From Dyella_B acidisoli (lineage in GTDB: Bacteria > Pseudomonadota > Gammaproteobacteria > Xanthomonadales > Rhodanobacteraceae), in the NCBI RefSeq assembly GCF_049532895.1, contig NZ_CP064031.1, positions 2,790,001-2,854,000 on the forward strand: a stretch of DNA of 64,000 bases. Reading direction: 5' to 3'. Shown one piece after another: positions 52,497-61,504 of the stretch (position 1 is its first letter; each line of letters begins with the position of its first letter). Position numbers and translations under genes: made by a program. The notes beneath the pieces were generated by a model. That model saw only the letters and a program-made list of their open reading frames with translations. It was not told the DNA's origin and did no database searches.

Positions 52497-53611
52497 TTGG
52501 CCGACTCCTGGTCCTTGGCAGCTGTCGGTGATTCTTTCGCTGATTCCTCGTGCTCACGCACAGCATCACCATCGTTGAGCTCGTAGTTACCGCTCACGAT
52601 GACGCGCGCTTGGGCATCCAGAGAACCTTGCACGCCGACGGTATCGCCGTCCGGGTGCTTCAACGTGACGTCGACGCGCTTGGCTTTGTCATGATCGACG
52701 ATGAACACATAGTCGCCCTTGTCGTCATGCAACACCGCATCGCGCGGGAGTGCCCAGGCCGTGTAGTTGGAGGTGGCAATATTGGCCTGCACGGCGGCAC
52801 CAGCCACCAACACGTTGCCTGCTTCCGGCGGCAAGCTGACTTGCAGCGGCAGCAAATGCGTCTGTGCATCAACGGCACGACCGACCATATCCAGGCGGCC
52901 ATGCAGGGTTTCGCCATCACCGTAAGCGCCTTGTACGTCCACTGACATACCTGCTTTGAGGCGAGAACCTTGTTCCGGTTGCGCGCCAAGGCGTGCGACC
53001 AATGCTTGCGCCGGCGCGAACGTCAACAACGCCGTGCCCGCCTGGAAGCGATCGCCGAGATTGACGTTGAGCGCCGTCACCACGCCATCAGCGGGCGCGC
53101 TGACAGCTTCTTCGGTAGTACCACCGCCGAGCGCGCGCTGCGCCTCCAGTCCTGCCTTGGCGTCGTCCAACGCTTTGCGCGCCGTCGCCACCTGCGATTG
53201 CGTGGCCAAATGCTGTGCCGCCATCTGCTCGGTGCGCTTAAGTTCGCCACTGGCCAGATCGAGCGCGCTTTGCGCTTGCAGGAAAGCATTTCGCGCCACC
53301 GGATCGGGCGCTATGCGCAGCAAAGCCTGGCCACGCTGCACGGTTTGCCCCGCAGCTACCGACAGGCCGATCACTAAACCACCGTGACCAAGGCTGATCG
53401 TACTGGCGCGGTGCGGATCGCCCACCGCAGTACCCCAGGCCTGGATGGTGTCGTGGAAGGTCTGGCTTGCCGGCGATGCCGTCGTGACAAGCACGGTGCC
53501 CTTCACTTCCGGTGCTTCTTCATCATCGGCGCCGCCGCCCTTGCCGCACCCGGCCAACACAGCAAGCATCAATGCCGCCAGCGCGGCACGCGTAAAGACA
53601 AATCGATTCAT
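52493..53611 (-). CDS. RND periplasmic adaptor lipoprotein
   Basis: 372 residues: lipoprotein signal (RAALAALMLAVLAGC, Cys22), lipoyl-like halves (GLVIGLSVAAGQTVQRGQAL and APADGVVTALNVNLGDRFQAG) flanking an alpha-helical hairpin (AFLQAQSALDLASGELKRTE), a beta-barrel and a membrane-proximal domain (YTAWALPRDAVLHDDKGDYV). It links the pump to the outer-membrane channel. The last ~20 residues are Glu/Lys/Ser-rich. Its ends overlap both neighbours by 4 nt, so the three genes are one coupled operon. Confidence 0.92.
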   Translation of the reverse strand: MNRFVFTRAALAALMLAVLAGCGKGGGADDEEAPEVKGTVLVTTASPASQTFHDTIQAWGTAVGDPHRASTISLGHGGLVIGLSVAAGQTVQRGQALLRIAPDPVARNAFLQAQSALDLASGELKRTEQMAAQHLATQSQVATARKALDDAKAGLEAQRALGGGTTEEAVSAPADGVVTALNVNLGDRFQAGTALLTFAPAQALVARLGAQPEQGSRLKAGMSVDVQGAYGDGETLHGRLDMVGRAVDAQTHLLPLQVSLPPEAGNVLVAGAAVQANIATSNYTAWALPRDAVLHDDKGDYVFIVDHDKAKRVDVTLKHPDGDTVGVQGSLDAQARVIVSGNYELNDGDAVREHEESAKESPTAAKDQESAK

Positions 53612-55020
53612 GGTTTTGATGTCGATGCGGAAGACGGTTGGAGGTCGGTGCTGCCCAGCAAGGTTTCCAATGCAATAGCCTGCAGCGACTGCTGATCGCG
53701 TGCGGCGATGGCGTCCATGTCGGCGCCGAGCGCATTCGCGCGAATGGAGAGATAGGTCGGCCAGTCGAGCAGCCCCTTCTGCCAGGCGCTCTCGGCGGCG
53801 CGGCGCGCCTCATCCAGGTGCTGTGCATGGGCTTTCGATTGCTCGCGTTGCTTGCTGAGCGTGTCCTGGTCGGCCATCAACTGACTGATGTCATTGCGCG
53901 TGGTGAGCACACGATTTTCGTAGTCGTCCTTGAGCTGTTGCCGCGTGGCTTTCTCGATAGCGATGTTGCCGCGATTGCGATCGAACAATGGCAAGGTGAA
54001 CCCGATGTTGATGCCGTGGGAAAGCACGCCGGAGTTGTCGCTTTGGCGATCAACGCCGAACGTCAGCGCGGGGAACTGCGCGCGGATCGCGCCACGCAGC
54101 GTGGCTTCCTGCGCTTTGTAGCCCGCTTGCAGGGCGAGCAGATCCGGACGCCGCTGCGGCAGGCTGGCCAATGCGACTTCCACCTGATCAGGTGTGGGCG
54201 ATGTCTGGAATGGCTCGCCGGTCAGATCCAGGGGGGCATCCGGCGCAAGTCCTAGCAGCAGGCGCAGATCGTGCTCCGCCTGGTGCAATTGCACCGTGTT
54301 ATCAGAGAGCCGCTTGCTGGCATCGGCATAGGCATTCAACCCAGCACTGGCAGCGTCGTAGGTGAGATTGCCGTCCTGCAGCGCCTTGCGTACATAGCCA
54401 TCCACGGACACCAGGGCAGCTTGCTCCGCGGCGAGCCGTTGCTGCTGATCGCGCAGGGACACCACCTGATTGAACAGTTGCCGGGCCTGGGCGATGGTTC
54501 GCCACTCCGCCCAGAGCAGGTCCAGGTTCACCTGATCGGCTTGGGCGTTCGCAGCCGCCTTGCGGGTGGAGCGCAACAGCAGGCTGGTGATGTCCTCGCT
54601 GATGCCATAAGCGGAGGATGTGCGGAACCCCGGAATGGGATGCGTCAGGTATTCCTGGTTGAGGGAGATCTGCGGATCGGGCAGCAGCCCCGCCTGAAAG
54701 GCTTGCGCGCGCGCAATGCCCAGCTGATCGCGCATCACCTTCAGATCCGGGTTATTGGCAACCGCCAGGATCGCCACGTCGGTGACGTCCATACCGTGGG
54801 AAAGGTCCACGCGATGCGTGCGTAGCTCAGGCAGCGGCATGGTCGATGTGTCGGCGGAGAGCTGCGACACCTCCTTCGCCCCCTGCCCCTCGCCCAGCGG
54901 CAACGGCGAATAGGTCGCACAGCCAGCCAGCCACGCCACACAGGCCAAGGCACTCAGACGCCATGCATGCACCGGGGGTACTACCCGGCCATTTGGCAAA
55001 TCCTTACGAAGCAACCGCAC
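53608..55020 (-). CDS. TolC-family outer membrane efflux channel
   Basis: 470 residues. A lipoprotein signal (RLSALACVAWLAGC, Cys34) leads to the OEP/TolC body with two repeats of long coiled helices (QAGLLPDPQISLNQEYLT, DLLWAEWRTIAQARQLFNQV and LLALQAGYKAQEATLRGAIRAQFP, YENRVLTTRNDISQLMADQD). It forms the outer-membrane exit of the pump. Odd point: the residues after the lipid Cys (SPLPLGEGQGAKEV) have the look of a translated family-A repeat arm. It is the first gene of the operon and diverges from the MASE1 gene. A metal-efflux (CusC-like) role is possible. Confidence 0.9.
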   Translation of the reverse strand: MRLLRKDLPNGRVVPPVHAWRLSALACVAWLAGCATYSPLPLGEGQGAKEVSQLSADTSTMPLPELRTHRVDLSHGMDVTDVAILAVANNPDLKVMRDQLGIARAQAFQAGLLPDPQISLNQEYLTHPIPGFRTSSAYGISEDITSLLLRSTRKAAANAQADQVNLDLLWAEWRTIAQARQLFNQVVSLRDQQQRLAAEQAALVSVDGYVRKALQDGNLTYDAASAGLNAYADASKRLSDNTVQLHQAEHDLRLLLGLAPDAPLDLTGEPFQTSPTPDQVEVALASLPQRRPDLLALQAGYKAQEATLRGAIRAQFPALTFGVDRQSDNSGVLSHGINIGFTLPLFDRNRGNIAIEKATRQQLKDDYENRVLTTRNDISQLMADQDTLSKQREQSKAHAQHLDEARRAAESAWQKGLLDWPTYLSIRANALGADMDAIAARDQQSLQAIALETLLGSTDLQPSSASTSKP

Positions 55021-55403
55021 GTGTAAATCTCCGCCCTGGTCTCTGATCGTTTCGGGATAAAGGCTAACTGCCTTTGCTTAGCGCACTCTTTGTGGGAAAA
55101 CTCGCCCAGCAATCGCCTCTACCGTCGTCGCCCGCCCTATTCCCGGAGCGGGCAAGGCTCCCTGATCTCGCTAATTTCGCAAGAAATTGTTTCTATAGTC
55201 CTACTTGTCGGCTGTCCCCATGGCGTTCCCAGAGCCCTCTCCCCGTGTCGCGCGTCTCAACTACGACAGTCGGCAGCCGATATTCCTAAAAAGGTCACGC
55301 AGGCTTCACGGCTGAGATTGTTTTATTCTTGGTCCAAGCTGGCGGGGAAACACTAGACAGCGCTTTAGTCATTTGTGGACCTCTTTTAGGGGAAAAAAAT
55401 CGC
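55021..55403. other. Divergent regulatory region between the efflux operon and the MASE1 gene
   Basis: This 383-nt stretch has no gene I can support. It contains a 6-bp inverted repeat AATTTC-GCAA-GAAATT (55173-55188) followed by an A/T-rich TTGTTTCTATAG, and an A-rich leader just before the MASE1 ATG. It must hold promoters in both directions. Confidence 0.5.
55173..55188. promoter_or_regulatory. Palindrome AATTTC-GCAA-GAAATT in the divergent region
   Basis: A perfect 6-bp inverted repeat in an A/T-rich patch between divergent genes. It is a candidate operator; no regulator is suggested by the sequence alone. Confidence 0.3.
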
Positions 55404-57053
55404 ATGGGAAAGCGGTGGTGGACTAACGATTGGCTACTGCAGCTGAGCGTCGCGGTCGGCTACGGGTTGCTTTACCTCGTTATCCATCCCTACTCCAGCT
55501 CACACTGGCCCATTCATGCCGGTGTGCGTCTTGCCTGCCTTCTGTTAGTTCCTTATCGATTCTGGCCCGCACTACTTCTTGGCGAAGCGGTGCCGAACGG
55601 CTACGAAGCTTTCCAGTGCCTCGACTCGCTCGGTCCTACCTGGGTAGCCATCAAATCCATTCCTCCCTTTGCGGTCGCGATGCCGATCGTATGGGCCTGC
55701 CGAACCTGGATGCCTCCGCTTCCCGCGAAGAATTTGGTGGATATCAAGGCGCTGTTGGTTTGCGGATTGCTGGTTTCCATAGGCGGGATGATTTACAGCA
55801 CCGCCGCGCACGCCGTAGAACTACACCCCTCCACGCCGTTTGCTCTCATAAGCGCAGTCACCTTCTTCTTGGGACCCTATCTCGCCATTCTGTCTGTGGT
55901 GCCATGGGTATTGATGGCGAAACTCGATTATCGAGAAGGCCACTTGCGTGAGCAGATAGGCCAAATACTCTCAAGCCGATTGTTTCTGGATACCGTCGCG
56001 TTGCTAGTTCCCACGTTTGCCGTTCTCACGTGGATGAGCGTTGCCGGGAACGATCAGGTCAAGCAAATTGCGCCACTCGCCATGTTCCTTCCTATGGCCT
56101 GGCTTACGTTGAAGCATGGCTGGCGCGCCGCTGCCGTCGCAGGCCCGCTGGCCATCGCGTGCATTTCGCTGGAAATATCCATCTACGACGACTTCGATAC
56201 CAAGACCTTTGCGATACAGACATTTCTCGCCATCGGCGTCAGCTGTCTGTTTGCGCTGGGCGCACGCATAAGCGTCCAATTGGTACAAGAAGAAAAGGAA
56301 AGAAACAGCGCAGTCAGCGTGCAACGCTTGGCCAGGCAGAGCCTTCAGCTCAGCGAGCAGCGTATGCGGCAAACCTCGCAGGCGCTCGAATATTTGGCCG
56401 GGACTTTGCACATAACAAATGGCCGCTTGCTCGATCAGATGCGCCGTATCGTCCCCAACATCGAAAGCCATGCTTTCTACAAGCAAGCCGTTGCTACGCA
56501 AAACCAAGTCTATCGCCTGGCGGAAAGCATGCATCCCGTGGCATGGCGTGAACGCGGATTACCCGCTGCACTCAATGAAACGATCGCTCGCGCATTGGAT
56601 GAAGCTGGCATCGCTTATCGTTGTGAAATCAACGGGCGCGGCTTTACCCGCTTGGCACCTGCCGTTCTCACCGCCACTTATCGAACAGCTTGCGAAGCCG
56701 TCGTCTACGTAACTTCCCGACTTGCGTGTACACGCGTGAATCTCATGCTTCGCGGCGGCGAAACGCACGGTAAACGTTGGGTCGTGCTGCGCGTGGAAGG
56801 TGTGCTGGAAGAAACCGGTGTCGCCAGCGCCGTATACCATTCGGACGAGCGCAAGCGCTTGGGTGCGAAGCTCGGAGCGAGCATGCTGGATATTCCGGAA
56901 ATGCGCGATCACGTGCACATTTTCGATGGGCTACTGCACCTTCGCATGCCCGCGGGCCATCTTCAGATTACGGCTCTACTGCATGACGCCATGCAGGAGG
57001 AGCAGAGGCCAGAACTGCGCTCTGCCCCTCCGCTGCGCTTGTGGGTGAAATAA
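55404..57053 (+). CDS. MASE1-domain membrane protein with degenerate histidine-kinase core
   Basis: 549 residues. A MASE1-like sensor of ~8 membrane helices fills residues 10-288. A coiled linker (~290-330) leads to a region laid out like a HisKA_3/UhpB-type kinase. The motifs are altered: where ARELHDELGQ is expected the protein reads LAGTLHITNGRLL; HPVAWRERGLPAALNET is normal; but the N box reads YRTACEAVVYVTSRLACTRV with no Asn or KHA, and no DxGxG follows RWVVLRVEG. It may therefore bind nucleotide poorly or not at all. ATG 55404 has AGGGG upstream. It diverges from the efflux operon. No response regulator is adjacent. Confidence 0.75.
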   Translation: MGKRWWTNDWLLQLSVAVGYGLLYLVIHPYSSSHWPIHAGVRLACLLLVPYRFWPALLLGEAVPNGYEAFQCLDSLGPTWVAIKSIPPFAVAMPIVWACRTWMPPLPAKNLVDIKALLVCGLLVSIGGMIYSTAAHAVELHPSTPFALISAVTFFLGPYLAILSVVPWVLMAKLDYREGHLREQIGQILSSRLFLDTVALLVPTFAVLTWMSVAGNDQVKQIAPLAMFLPMAWLTLKHGWRAAAVAGPLAIACISLEISIYDDFDTKTFAIQTFLAIGVSCLFALGARISVQLVQEEKERNSAVSVQRLARQSLQLSEQRMRQTSQALEYLAGTLHITNGRLLDQMRRIVPNIESHAFYKQAVATQNQVYRLAESMHPVAWRERGLPAALNETIARALDEAGIAYRCEINGRGFTRLAPAVLTATYRTACEAVVYVTSRLACTRVNLMLRGGETHGKRWVVLRVEGVLEETGVASAVYHSDERKRLGAKLGASMLDIPEMRDHVHIFDGLLHLRMPAGHLQITALLHDAMQEEQRPELRSAPPLRLWVK

Positions 57054-57072
57054 CGAGTTCCTCCGCATCTAC

Positions 57073-57522
57073 TTAAGAACCGCCGCCGCCTGAGCATCCA
57101 CTCGGACATGTCGTTGTATCAACCACGGTAAATCTTGTCCCATTGCTCTGGGGCGTAGCCGTCACCGTAGTGCTGCTGTCGCTATAAACCGTCTCCGTCG
57201 AAGACGAATTTGTCGTCGATGACGTTACGACGTTCTGCGAATCCACACCCACCGGCAATACGATCGACGTTCCATTGGCGGTACCGACCGCGGCATGCAC
57301 AGTGCCATTCAGATCGTTGATCTGGATGTACTTGATTCCGTTCAACACGAACACGTAAACGTGGTAATTCGGACTGGCGCTGACGTCTGCAGCGTTTGGC
57401 CACGCTTGACCAAGCCCTGTTGCGGGCGTCGACGTTTGAGCAGAGGCGATGGAGGTCACGCAAAGAGCAGTCAGGGCGGCGAATGCTGCTTTACGGATAA
57501 AGCTTCCTTGAGTGCGGGACAT
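57073..57522 (-). CDS. Small secreted protein of unknown function
   Basis: 149 residues from ATG 57522 (AGGGGAAG upstream). Residues 1-30 form a signal peptide (FIRKAAFAALTALCVTSIASAQ). The mature part has a short beta-like segment (YHVYVFVLNGIKYIQINDLN), then a Ser/Thr-rich stretch (SSTTNSSSTETVYSDSSTT) and a Cys/Gly tail (CPSGCSGGGGS). I do not recognise a family. The Ser/Thr run suggests an exposed or flexible region, and the two Cys could form a disulfide. It is convergent with the MASE1 gene and 19 nt from its end. Confidence 0.6.
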   Translation of the reverse strand: MSRTQGSFIRKAAFAALTALCVTSIASAQTSTPATGLGQAWPNAADVSASPNYHVYVFVLNGIKYIQINDLNGTVHAAVGTANGTSIVLPVGVDSQNVVTSSTTNSSSTETVYSDSSTTVTATPQSNGTRFTVVDTTTCPSGCSGGGGS

Positions 57523-57745
57523 GGGCTTCCCCTGGTATGGTAGTTCGCCTACCGGAGGCCAGAATGTAGCAGGGGAATCGTTCATAAGTTGGGGAATTTT
57601 TCCGGTGTAAACACCGACAATTCGGCCACGCAATAGCGCAATTGATTCCTTCACGTTTCCTTGACGACGTGATCCATCGATGGACGAACTTGAATCGTGA
57701 TAACTAAAAAACTGCCCGACCACATCCCACAGCAGCGAGAAGTTC

Positions 57746-58405
57746 ATGCCCAAACTGTGCGTACGCAGCTTTACGGCTTCCATCGACGGCTACGGCGCCG
57801 GCCCTAATCAAAGTCTTGACCAACCACTCGGCATTCGTGGCCCCGAATTGATGGAGTGGTTCTTCCACACGCACATGTGGAAACACATGCAAGGCGTTGA
57901 CGACGGCGAAACGGGTATCGACAACAGTATCGCCGAGCAAGGCTTCGCGAACATCGGCGCGTGGATCATCGGACGCAACATGTTCGGTCCCGTGCGCGGC
58001 CCGTGGCCGGATGAAAGTTGGCGCGGCTGGTGGGGTGAGGAACCGCCCTACCACACCCCTGTCTTCGTACTCACGCATCACCCGCGCGCGCCACTCAAGA
58101 TGAAAGGTGGCACGGAGTTTTTCTTCGTCACCGAAGGCATCCACGCTGCACTCGAACAAGCCATCGCTGCAGCAGGTGGACGCGACGTTCGACTAGGCGG
58201 CGGCGTTGCTACCGTGCGCCAATATCTGCAAGCAGGTCTGATCGACGAGCTTCACCTTGCTGTTCGCCCCTTATTGCTCGGCCATGGCGAACATCTATGG
58301 AACGGTCTCGATGCGCATGCGCTCGGGTACGAATGCACGAAATGCTTGGCGGGCGAACGCGCGACACATGTCTTTCTGAGCAAGCGTGAAGACGCACGTA
58401 AATAG
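57746..58405 (+). CDS. RibD C-terminal/dihydrofolate reductase-like protein
   Basis: 219 residues of the RibD_C/DHFR-like family. LCVRSFTASIDGYGAG at the start, AWIIGRNMFGPVRGPW, TPVFVLTHHPR, GGGVATVRQYLQAGLIDELHLAVRPLLLGHGEHL near the end are the family pattern. Such proteins bind NADPH and reduce small pyrimidine- or aromatic-type substrates, but the stand-alone members are mostly uncharacterised. There is no deaminase domain. It diverges from the small secreted protein gene and is followed by the tRNA cluster on the other strand. GAGAAG lies just before the start. Confidence 0.82.
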   Translation: MPKLCVRSFTASIDGYGAGPNQSLDQPLGIRGPELMEWFFHTHMWKHMQGVDDGETGIDNSIAEQGFANIGAWIIGRNMFGPVRGPWPDESWRGWWGEEPPYHTPVFVLTHHPRAPLKMKGGTEFFFVTEGIHAALEQAIAAAGGRDVRLGGGVATVRQYLQAGLIDELHLAVRPLLLGHGEHLWNGLDAHALGYECTKCLAGERATHVFLSKREDARK

Positions 58406-58472
58406 TTGTGCGTTATTGCCCGGTACACGCAAAAAGAAAGCGCCACAAGGGCGCTGACTTTCGCGTTCGCAT

Positions 58473-58546
58473 TGGAGGCCAGGGTCGGAATCGAACCGGC
58501 GTACACGGCTTTGCAGGCCGCTGCATGACCACTCTGCCACCTGGCC
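58473..58546 (-). tRNA. tRNA-Cys (GCA)
   Basis: Read on the minus strand it begins GGCCAGGTGGCAGAGTGG, has anticodon loop CTGCAAA (GCA), T loop GGTTCGATTCC, and closes CCTGGCC-T-CCA with encoded CCA. Length 74 nt. It lies beyond a hairpin that follows the first tRNA-Gly. Confidence 0.95.
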
Positions 58547-58596
58547 AGTGCGCTGAACCGCAACCATAACAGGTCCGGATCCGCTTTAAAAAAACA

Positions 58597-58618
58597 AAAC
58601 CCCGGCTCACCGAGGTTT
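58597..58618 (-). terminator. Terminator between tRNA-Gly and tRNA-Cys
   Basis: On the minus strand AAACCTCGG-TGAG-CCGGGGTTT (one G-T pair) is followed by TGTTTTTTTAAA. It lies 9 nt after the 3' end of the tRNA-Gly. It is a classic intrinsic terminator, so tRNA-Cys may need its own promoter. Confidence 0.8.
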
Positions 58619-58627
58619 GCTTGAAAC

Positions 58628-58703
<76 letters not shown>

Positions 58704-58809
58704 ATCGGAGCGTGTAACTATAGCAGAACCCGGTTGAATGTGAATAGCCGTGTCTGCTTTTTTTCAGCCTTTCAAGCTACTTGCAACACATACTTGAAGT
58801 GCCGATACA

Positions 58810-58840
58810 ACAAGGCCCCGGCGTGTGGCCGAGGCCTTGT
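58810..58840 (-). terminator. Hairpin after the first tRNA-Gly copy
   Basis: ACAAGGCCTCGG-CCACACG-CCGGGGCCTTGT on the minus strand, 12-bp stem with one G-T pair, 8 nt after the tRNA 3' end. No T run follows, so it may be a processing hairpin or an inefficient terminator. Confidence 0.55.
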
Positions 58841-58848
58841 CTGAAAAC

Positions 58849-58924
<76 letters not shown>

Positions 58925-58961
58925 ATCGGAGCCGCGCATTTTAACGTGTGAAACAAAACCG

Positions 58962-59579
58962 TCAAGCGTTTCGGTCCTGCTCGGGCGTGGATGCGACAGC
59001 TGGCGCGTCGTCGCGCAGGGACGGCCAGGCAGCGCGCACGTAATACAGACCGGACCAGATGGTGAGTATGCCTGCCAGTACCAGCAAGCCTTCGCCGATG
59101 TGATACAGGCGCAACGCTTCGGCATCTTTTTCGTGCTGCAGGATCAGCACGATCAAGGCCACCATCTGCATGACGGTTTTCAGCTTGCCTAGGAAGGCCA
59201 CGCGCACTGTGGAGCGCATGCCGATCTCCGCCATCCACTCGCGCAATGCCGAGATACTGATTTCGCGCCCCACGATGACGGCCGAGGTCACAGCCATCAC
59301 AATGCCGGACCAGTCGCCGCGGTGGGAGGCCACCAGCAGGAAAAGGGTGACGGCCACCATCAGCTTGTCCGCCACGGGGTCTAGGAAGGCGCCGAATTTG
59401 GACGTCAACTCTAAACGTCGGGCGAGATAACCGTCGAGCCAGTCCGTAATGCCAGCCAACGTAAACACGATGGCGGCGACGATGTTGTGGCCGCGAAATG
59501 GTAGATAGAACACCAGCACCATCACCGGCAGCAGCGCTACGCGGAACAGCGTCAGCCAAGTCGGCAAATTGATGCGCAT
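58962..59579 (-). CDS. pgsA: CDP-diacylglycerol-glycerol-3-phosphate 3-phosphatidyltransferase
   Basis: 205 residues, four to five membrane helices. The CDP-alcohol phosphatidyltransferase motif D-G-x2-A-R-x8-G-x3-D-x3-D reads TDWLDGYLARRLELTSKFGAFLDPVADKLM (~residues 40-70, shown in part: DGYLARR and GAFLDPVADK). It makes phosphatidylglycerol phosphate, the precursor of phosphatidylglycerol and cardiolipin, in the inner membrane. The C-terminus has a polar ~20-residue tail. It follows uvrC by 45 nt, the common uvrC-pgsA-tRNA arrangement. Confidence 0.94.
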   Translation of the reverse strand: MRINLPTWLTLFRVALLPVMVLVFYLPFRGHNIVAAIVFTLAGITDWLDGYLARRLELTSKFGAFLDPVADKLMVAVTLFLLVASHRGDWSGIVMAVTSAVIVGREISISALREWMAEIGMRSTVRVAFLGKLKTVMQMVALIVLILQHEKDAEALRLYHIGEGLLVLAGILTIWSGLYYVRAAWPSLRDDAPAVASTPEQDRNA

Positions 59580-59624
59580 GAGCTCTTTCCGTTTTTCCGT
59601 TCAGTGTCTCACGAACGCACTTGT

Positions 59625-61451
59625 TCAGGCATGGAGTGCGTCATAGATGCGCTCGGCCAAGCCGCGATCAATGCCTTTGACCTGCATCAACTCCTCGACA
59701 CCCGCAGCCTCTACACCGGCCAGGCCGCCGAACGCTTTCAGCAGCGCCGCGCGACGACGTGCACCGACACCTTGCACGTCCTCGAGGACGCTGCGCTCGC
59801 GCGCTTTTTCGCGACGCTTGCGGTGCCCGCTGATGGCGAAGCGATGGGCCTCGTCGCGTACCGCAGCCACCAAGTGCAACGCAGGCGACGTGGGGCCCGG
59901 GTGAATTTCACGATTCGACCCGGCCAATATCAGTGTTTCTTCGCCGGCACGGCGCCCCGGGCCCTTAGCTACGCCCACGACTTCGATACCGGTGATACCC
60001 AGTTCCCGCAATACGTCCAGTGCTTGCGCCACTTGGCCGGTGCCGCCGTCGATCAGCAATACGTCCGGCCGTGCGCCCTCGCCTTCCGCCACTTTGCGGA
60101 AACGGCGGGTGAGCGCCTGATGCATGGCTGCGTAATCGTCGCCAGGCGTGATGCCGGTGATATTGAAGCGACGATAATGCGATTTCTCCGGCCCTTCCGG
60201 CCCGAATACTACGCATGAAGCAACCGTGGCTTCGCCGCGCGTGTGGCTGATGTCAAAACACTCGATGCGCTTGGGCGGTTCGTCCAGCTCGAGTACGTTT
60301 TGCAGATCATCGAAGCGCGCACCCAGCGTCTGCCGGCTGGCGATACGCGAAGTGAGCGAGGCCTGCGCATTGCGCTCGGCCATCTGTAGAAACTGCGCAC
60401 GATCGCCGCGCACGCGTGTCTTGATTTCCACAGCATGACCGCATTGCTGGGTCAGCATCTCGCTCAGCAGTTGTTCGTCTTCGATCGGCTCACCGAGGAT
60501 GATTTCGCGCGGCACCGGACGATCCAAGTAGTACTGCGCCACGAACTGCGCCAGTACGTCGGCCGGTTCTGCATCCAGCGGCAGGCGTGGGTAGAAATCA
60601 CGCGTACCCAGGCTGATGCCGTTACGGAAGAACAGCACGCTGACGCAGGCAATGCCGGCTTCGATGCGACAGGCAATCACGTCCATGTCCGCGGTGGCGC
60701 CTTGCACGTGGTTCTGCGCATGCAGTTTGCGCAATGTTGCAATCTGGTCGCGCAAGGCGGCAGCGCGTTCGAAATTCAGCGCGGTGCTGGCCTGCTCCAT
60801 CGACGCGACCAGCTCGTCGATCACGGCATTCCCGCGACCCTCAAGAAACATCTCCACGTGGCGCACGTCGCTGCGGTAATCCTCCGCGCTGATCAAGCCC
60901 ACGCACGGCCCGGTGCAGCGACCAATCTGGTATTGCAGGCACGGCCGCGAGCGGTTGCGGAAGTAGCTATCCTCGCACTGCCGCACCTTGAACAGCTTCT
61001 GCATCAGATTGAGGCTTTCACGCACGGCGAAGGCGCTGGGGAACGGCCCAAAATAGCGTCCCGGCTGATTGCGCGCACCGCGATGGAACGCCAGGCGCGG
61101 GTAATCCTCGCCACCGGAGAGATAAATGTATGGGTAGCTTTTATCGTCGCGCAGCAGGATGTTGTAGCGCGGCTTCAGCGCCTTGATCAGCTGGGATTCC
61201 AGCAGCAGCGCTTCGGCTTCCGTGCGCGTGACAGTGATTTCGCAGCGAGCGATCTGCGACACCATCGCCGCAATACGCGGCTCCATACGCGGCTTCAGGA
61301 AGTAGCTGCCAACCCGTTTCTTGAGGTTGCTGGCCTTACCCACGTACAACAGCTCGCCGTCCTCGTCGAAGTAACGATAGACGCCGGGAGACGTAGTGAG
61401 CGTGCTGACGAAGACCTTGCCGTCGAAGGCCTGGAGGGGAGCGGGCTGCAT
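59625..61451 (-). CDS. uvrC: Excinuclease ABC subunit C
   Basis: 608 residues from ATG 61451. The GIY-YIG nuclease domain (SPGVYRYFDEDGELLYVGKASNLKKRVGSYF, quoted in part) opens it, the Cys-rich CLQYQIGRCTGPC loop follows near residue 165, then the UvrB-binding UVR motif, the RNase H-like nuclease domain (IECFDISHTRGEATVAS, LLIDGGTGQ) and C-terminal helix-hairpin-helix repeats (VQGVGARRRAALLKAFGG). It makes both incisions in nucleotide excision repair. A longer upstream frame is not conserved. Its start lies 53 nt downstream of the phosphatase stop. Confidence 0.96.
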   Translation of the reverse strand: MQPAPLQAFDGKVFVSTLTTSPGVYRYFDEDGELLYVGKASNLKKRVGSYFLKPRMEPRIAAMVSQIARCEITVTRTEAEALLLESQLIKALKPRYNILLRDDKSYPYIYLSGGEDYPRLAFHRGARNQPGRYFGPFPSAFAVRESLNLMQKLFKVRQCEDSYFRNRSRPCLQYQIGRCTGPCVGLISAEDYRSDVRHVEMFLEGRGNAVIDELVASMEQASTALNFERAAALRDQIATLRKLHAQNHVQGATADMDVIACRIEAGIACVSVLFFRNGISLGTRDFYPRLPLDAEPADVLAQFVAQYYLDRPVPREIILGEPIEDEQLLSEMLTQQCGHAVEIKTRVRGDRAQFLQMAERNAQASLTSRIASRQTLGARFDDLQNVLELDEPPKRIECFDISHTRGEATVASCVVFGPEGPEKSHYRRFNITGITPGDDYAAMHQALTRRFRKVAEGEGARPDVLLIDGGTGQVAQALDVLRELGITGIEVVGVAKGPGRRAGEETLILAGSNREIHPGPTSPALHLVAAVRDEAHRFAISGHRKRREKARERSVLEDVQGVGARRRAALLKAFGGLAGVEAAGVEELMQVKGIDRGLAERIYDALHA

Positions 61452-61504
61452 ACGGACGATTTTAGCCCGTTTGGCGGATTTCCAACCCCTGCCCCTGAAA
61501 CAAT

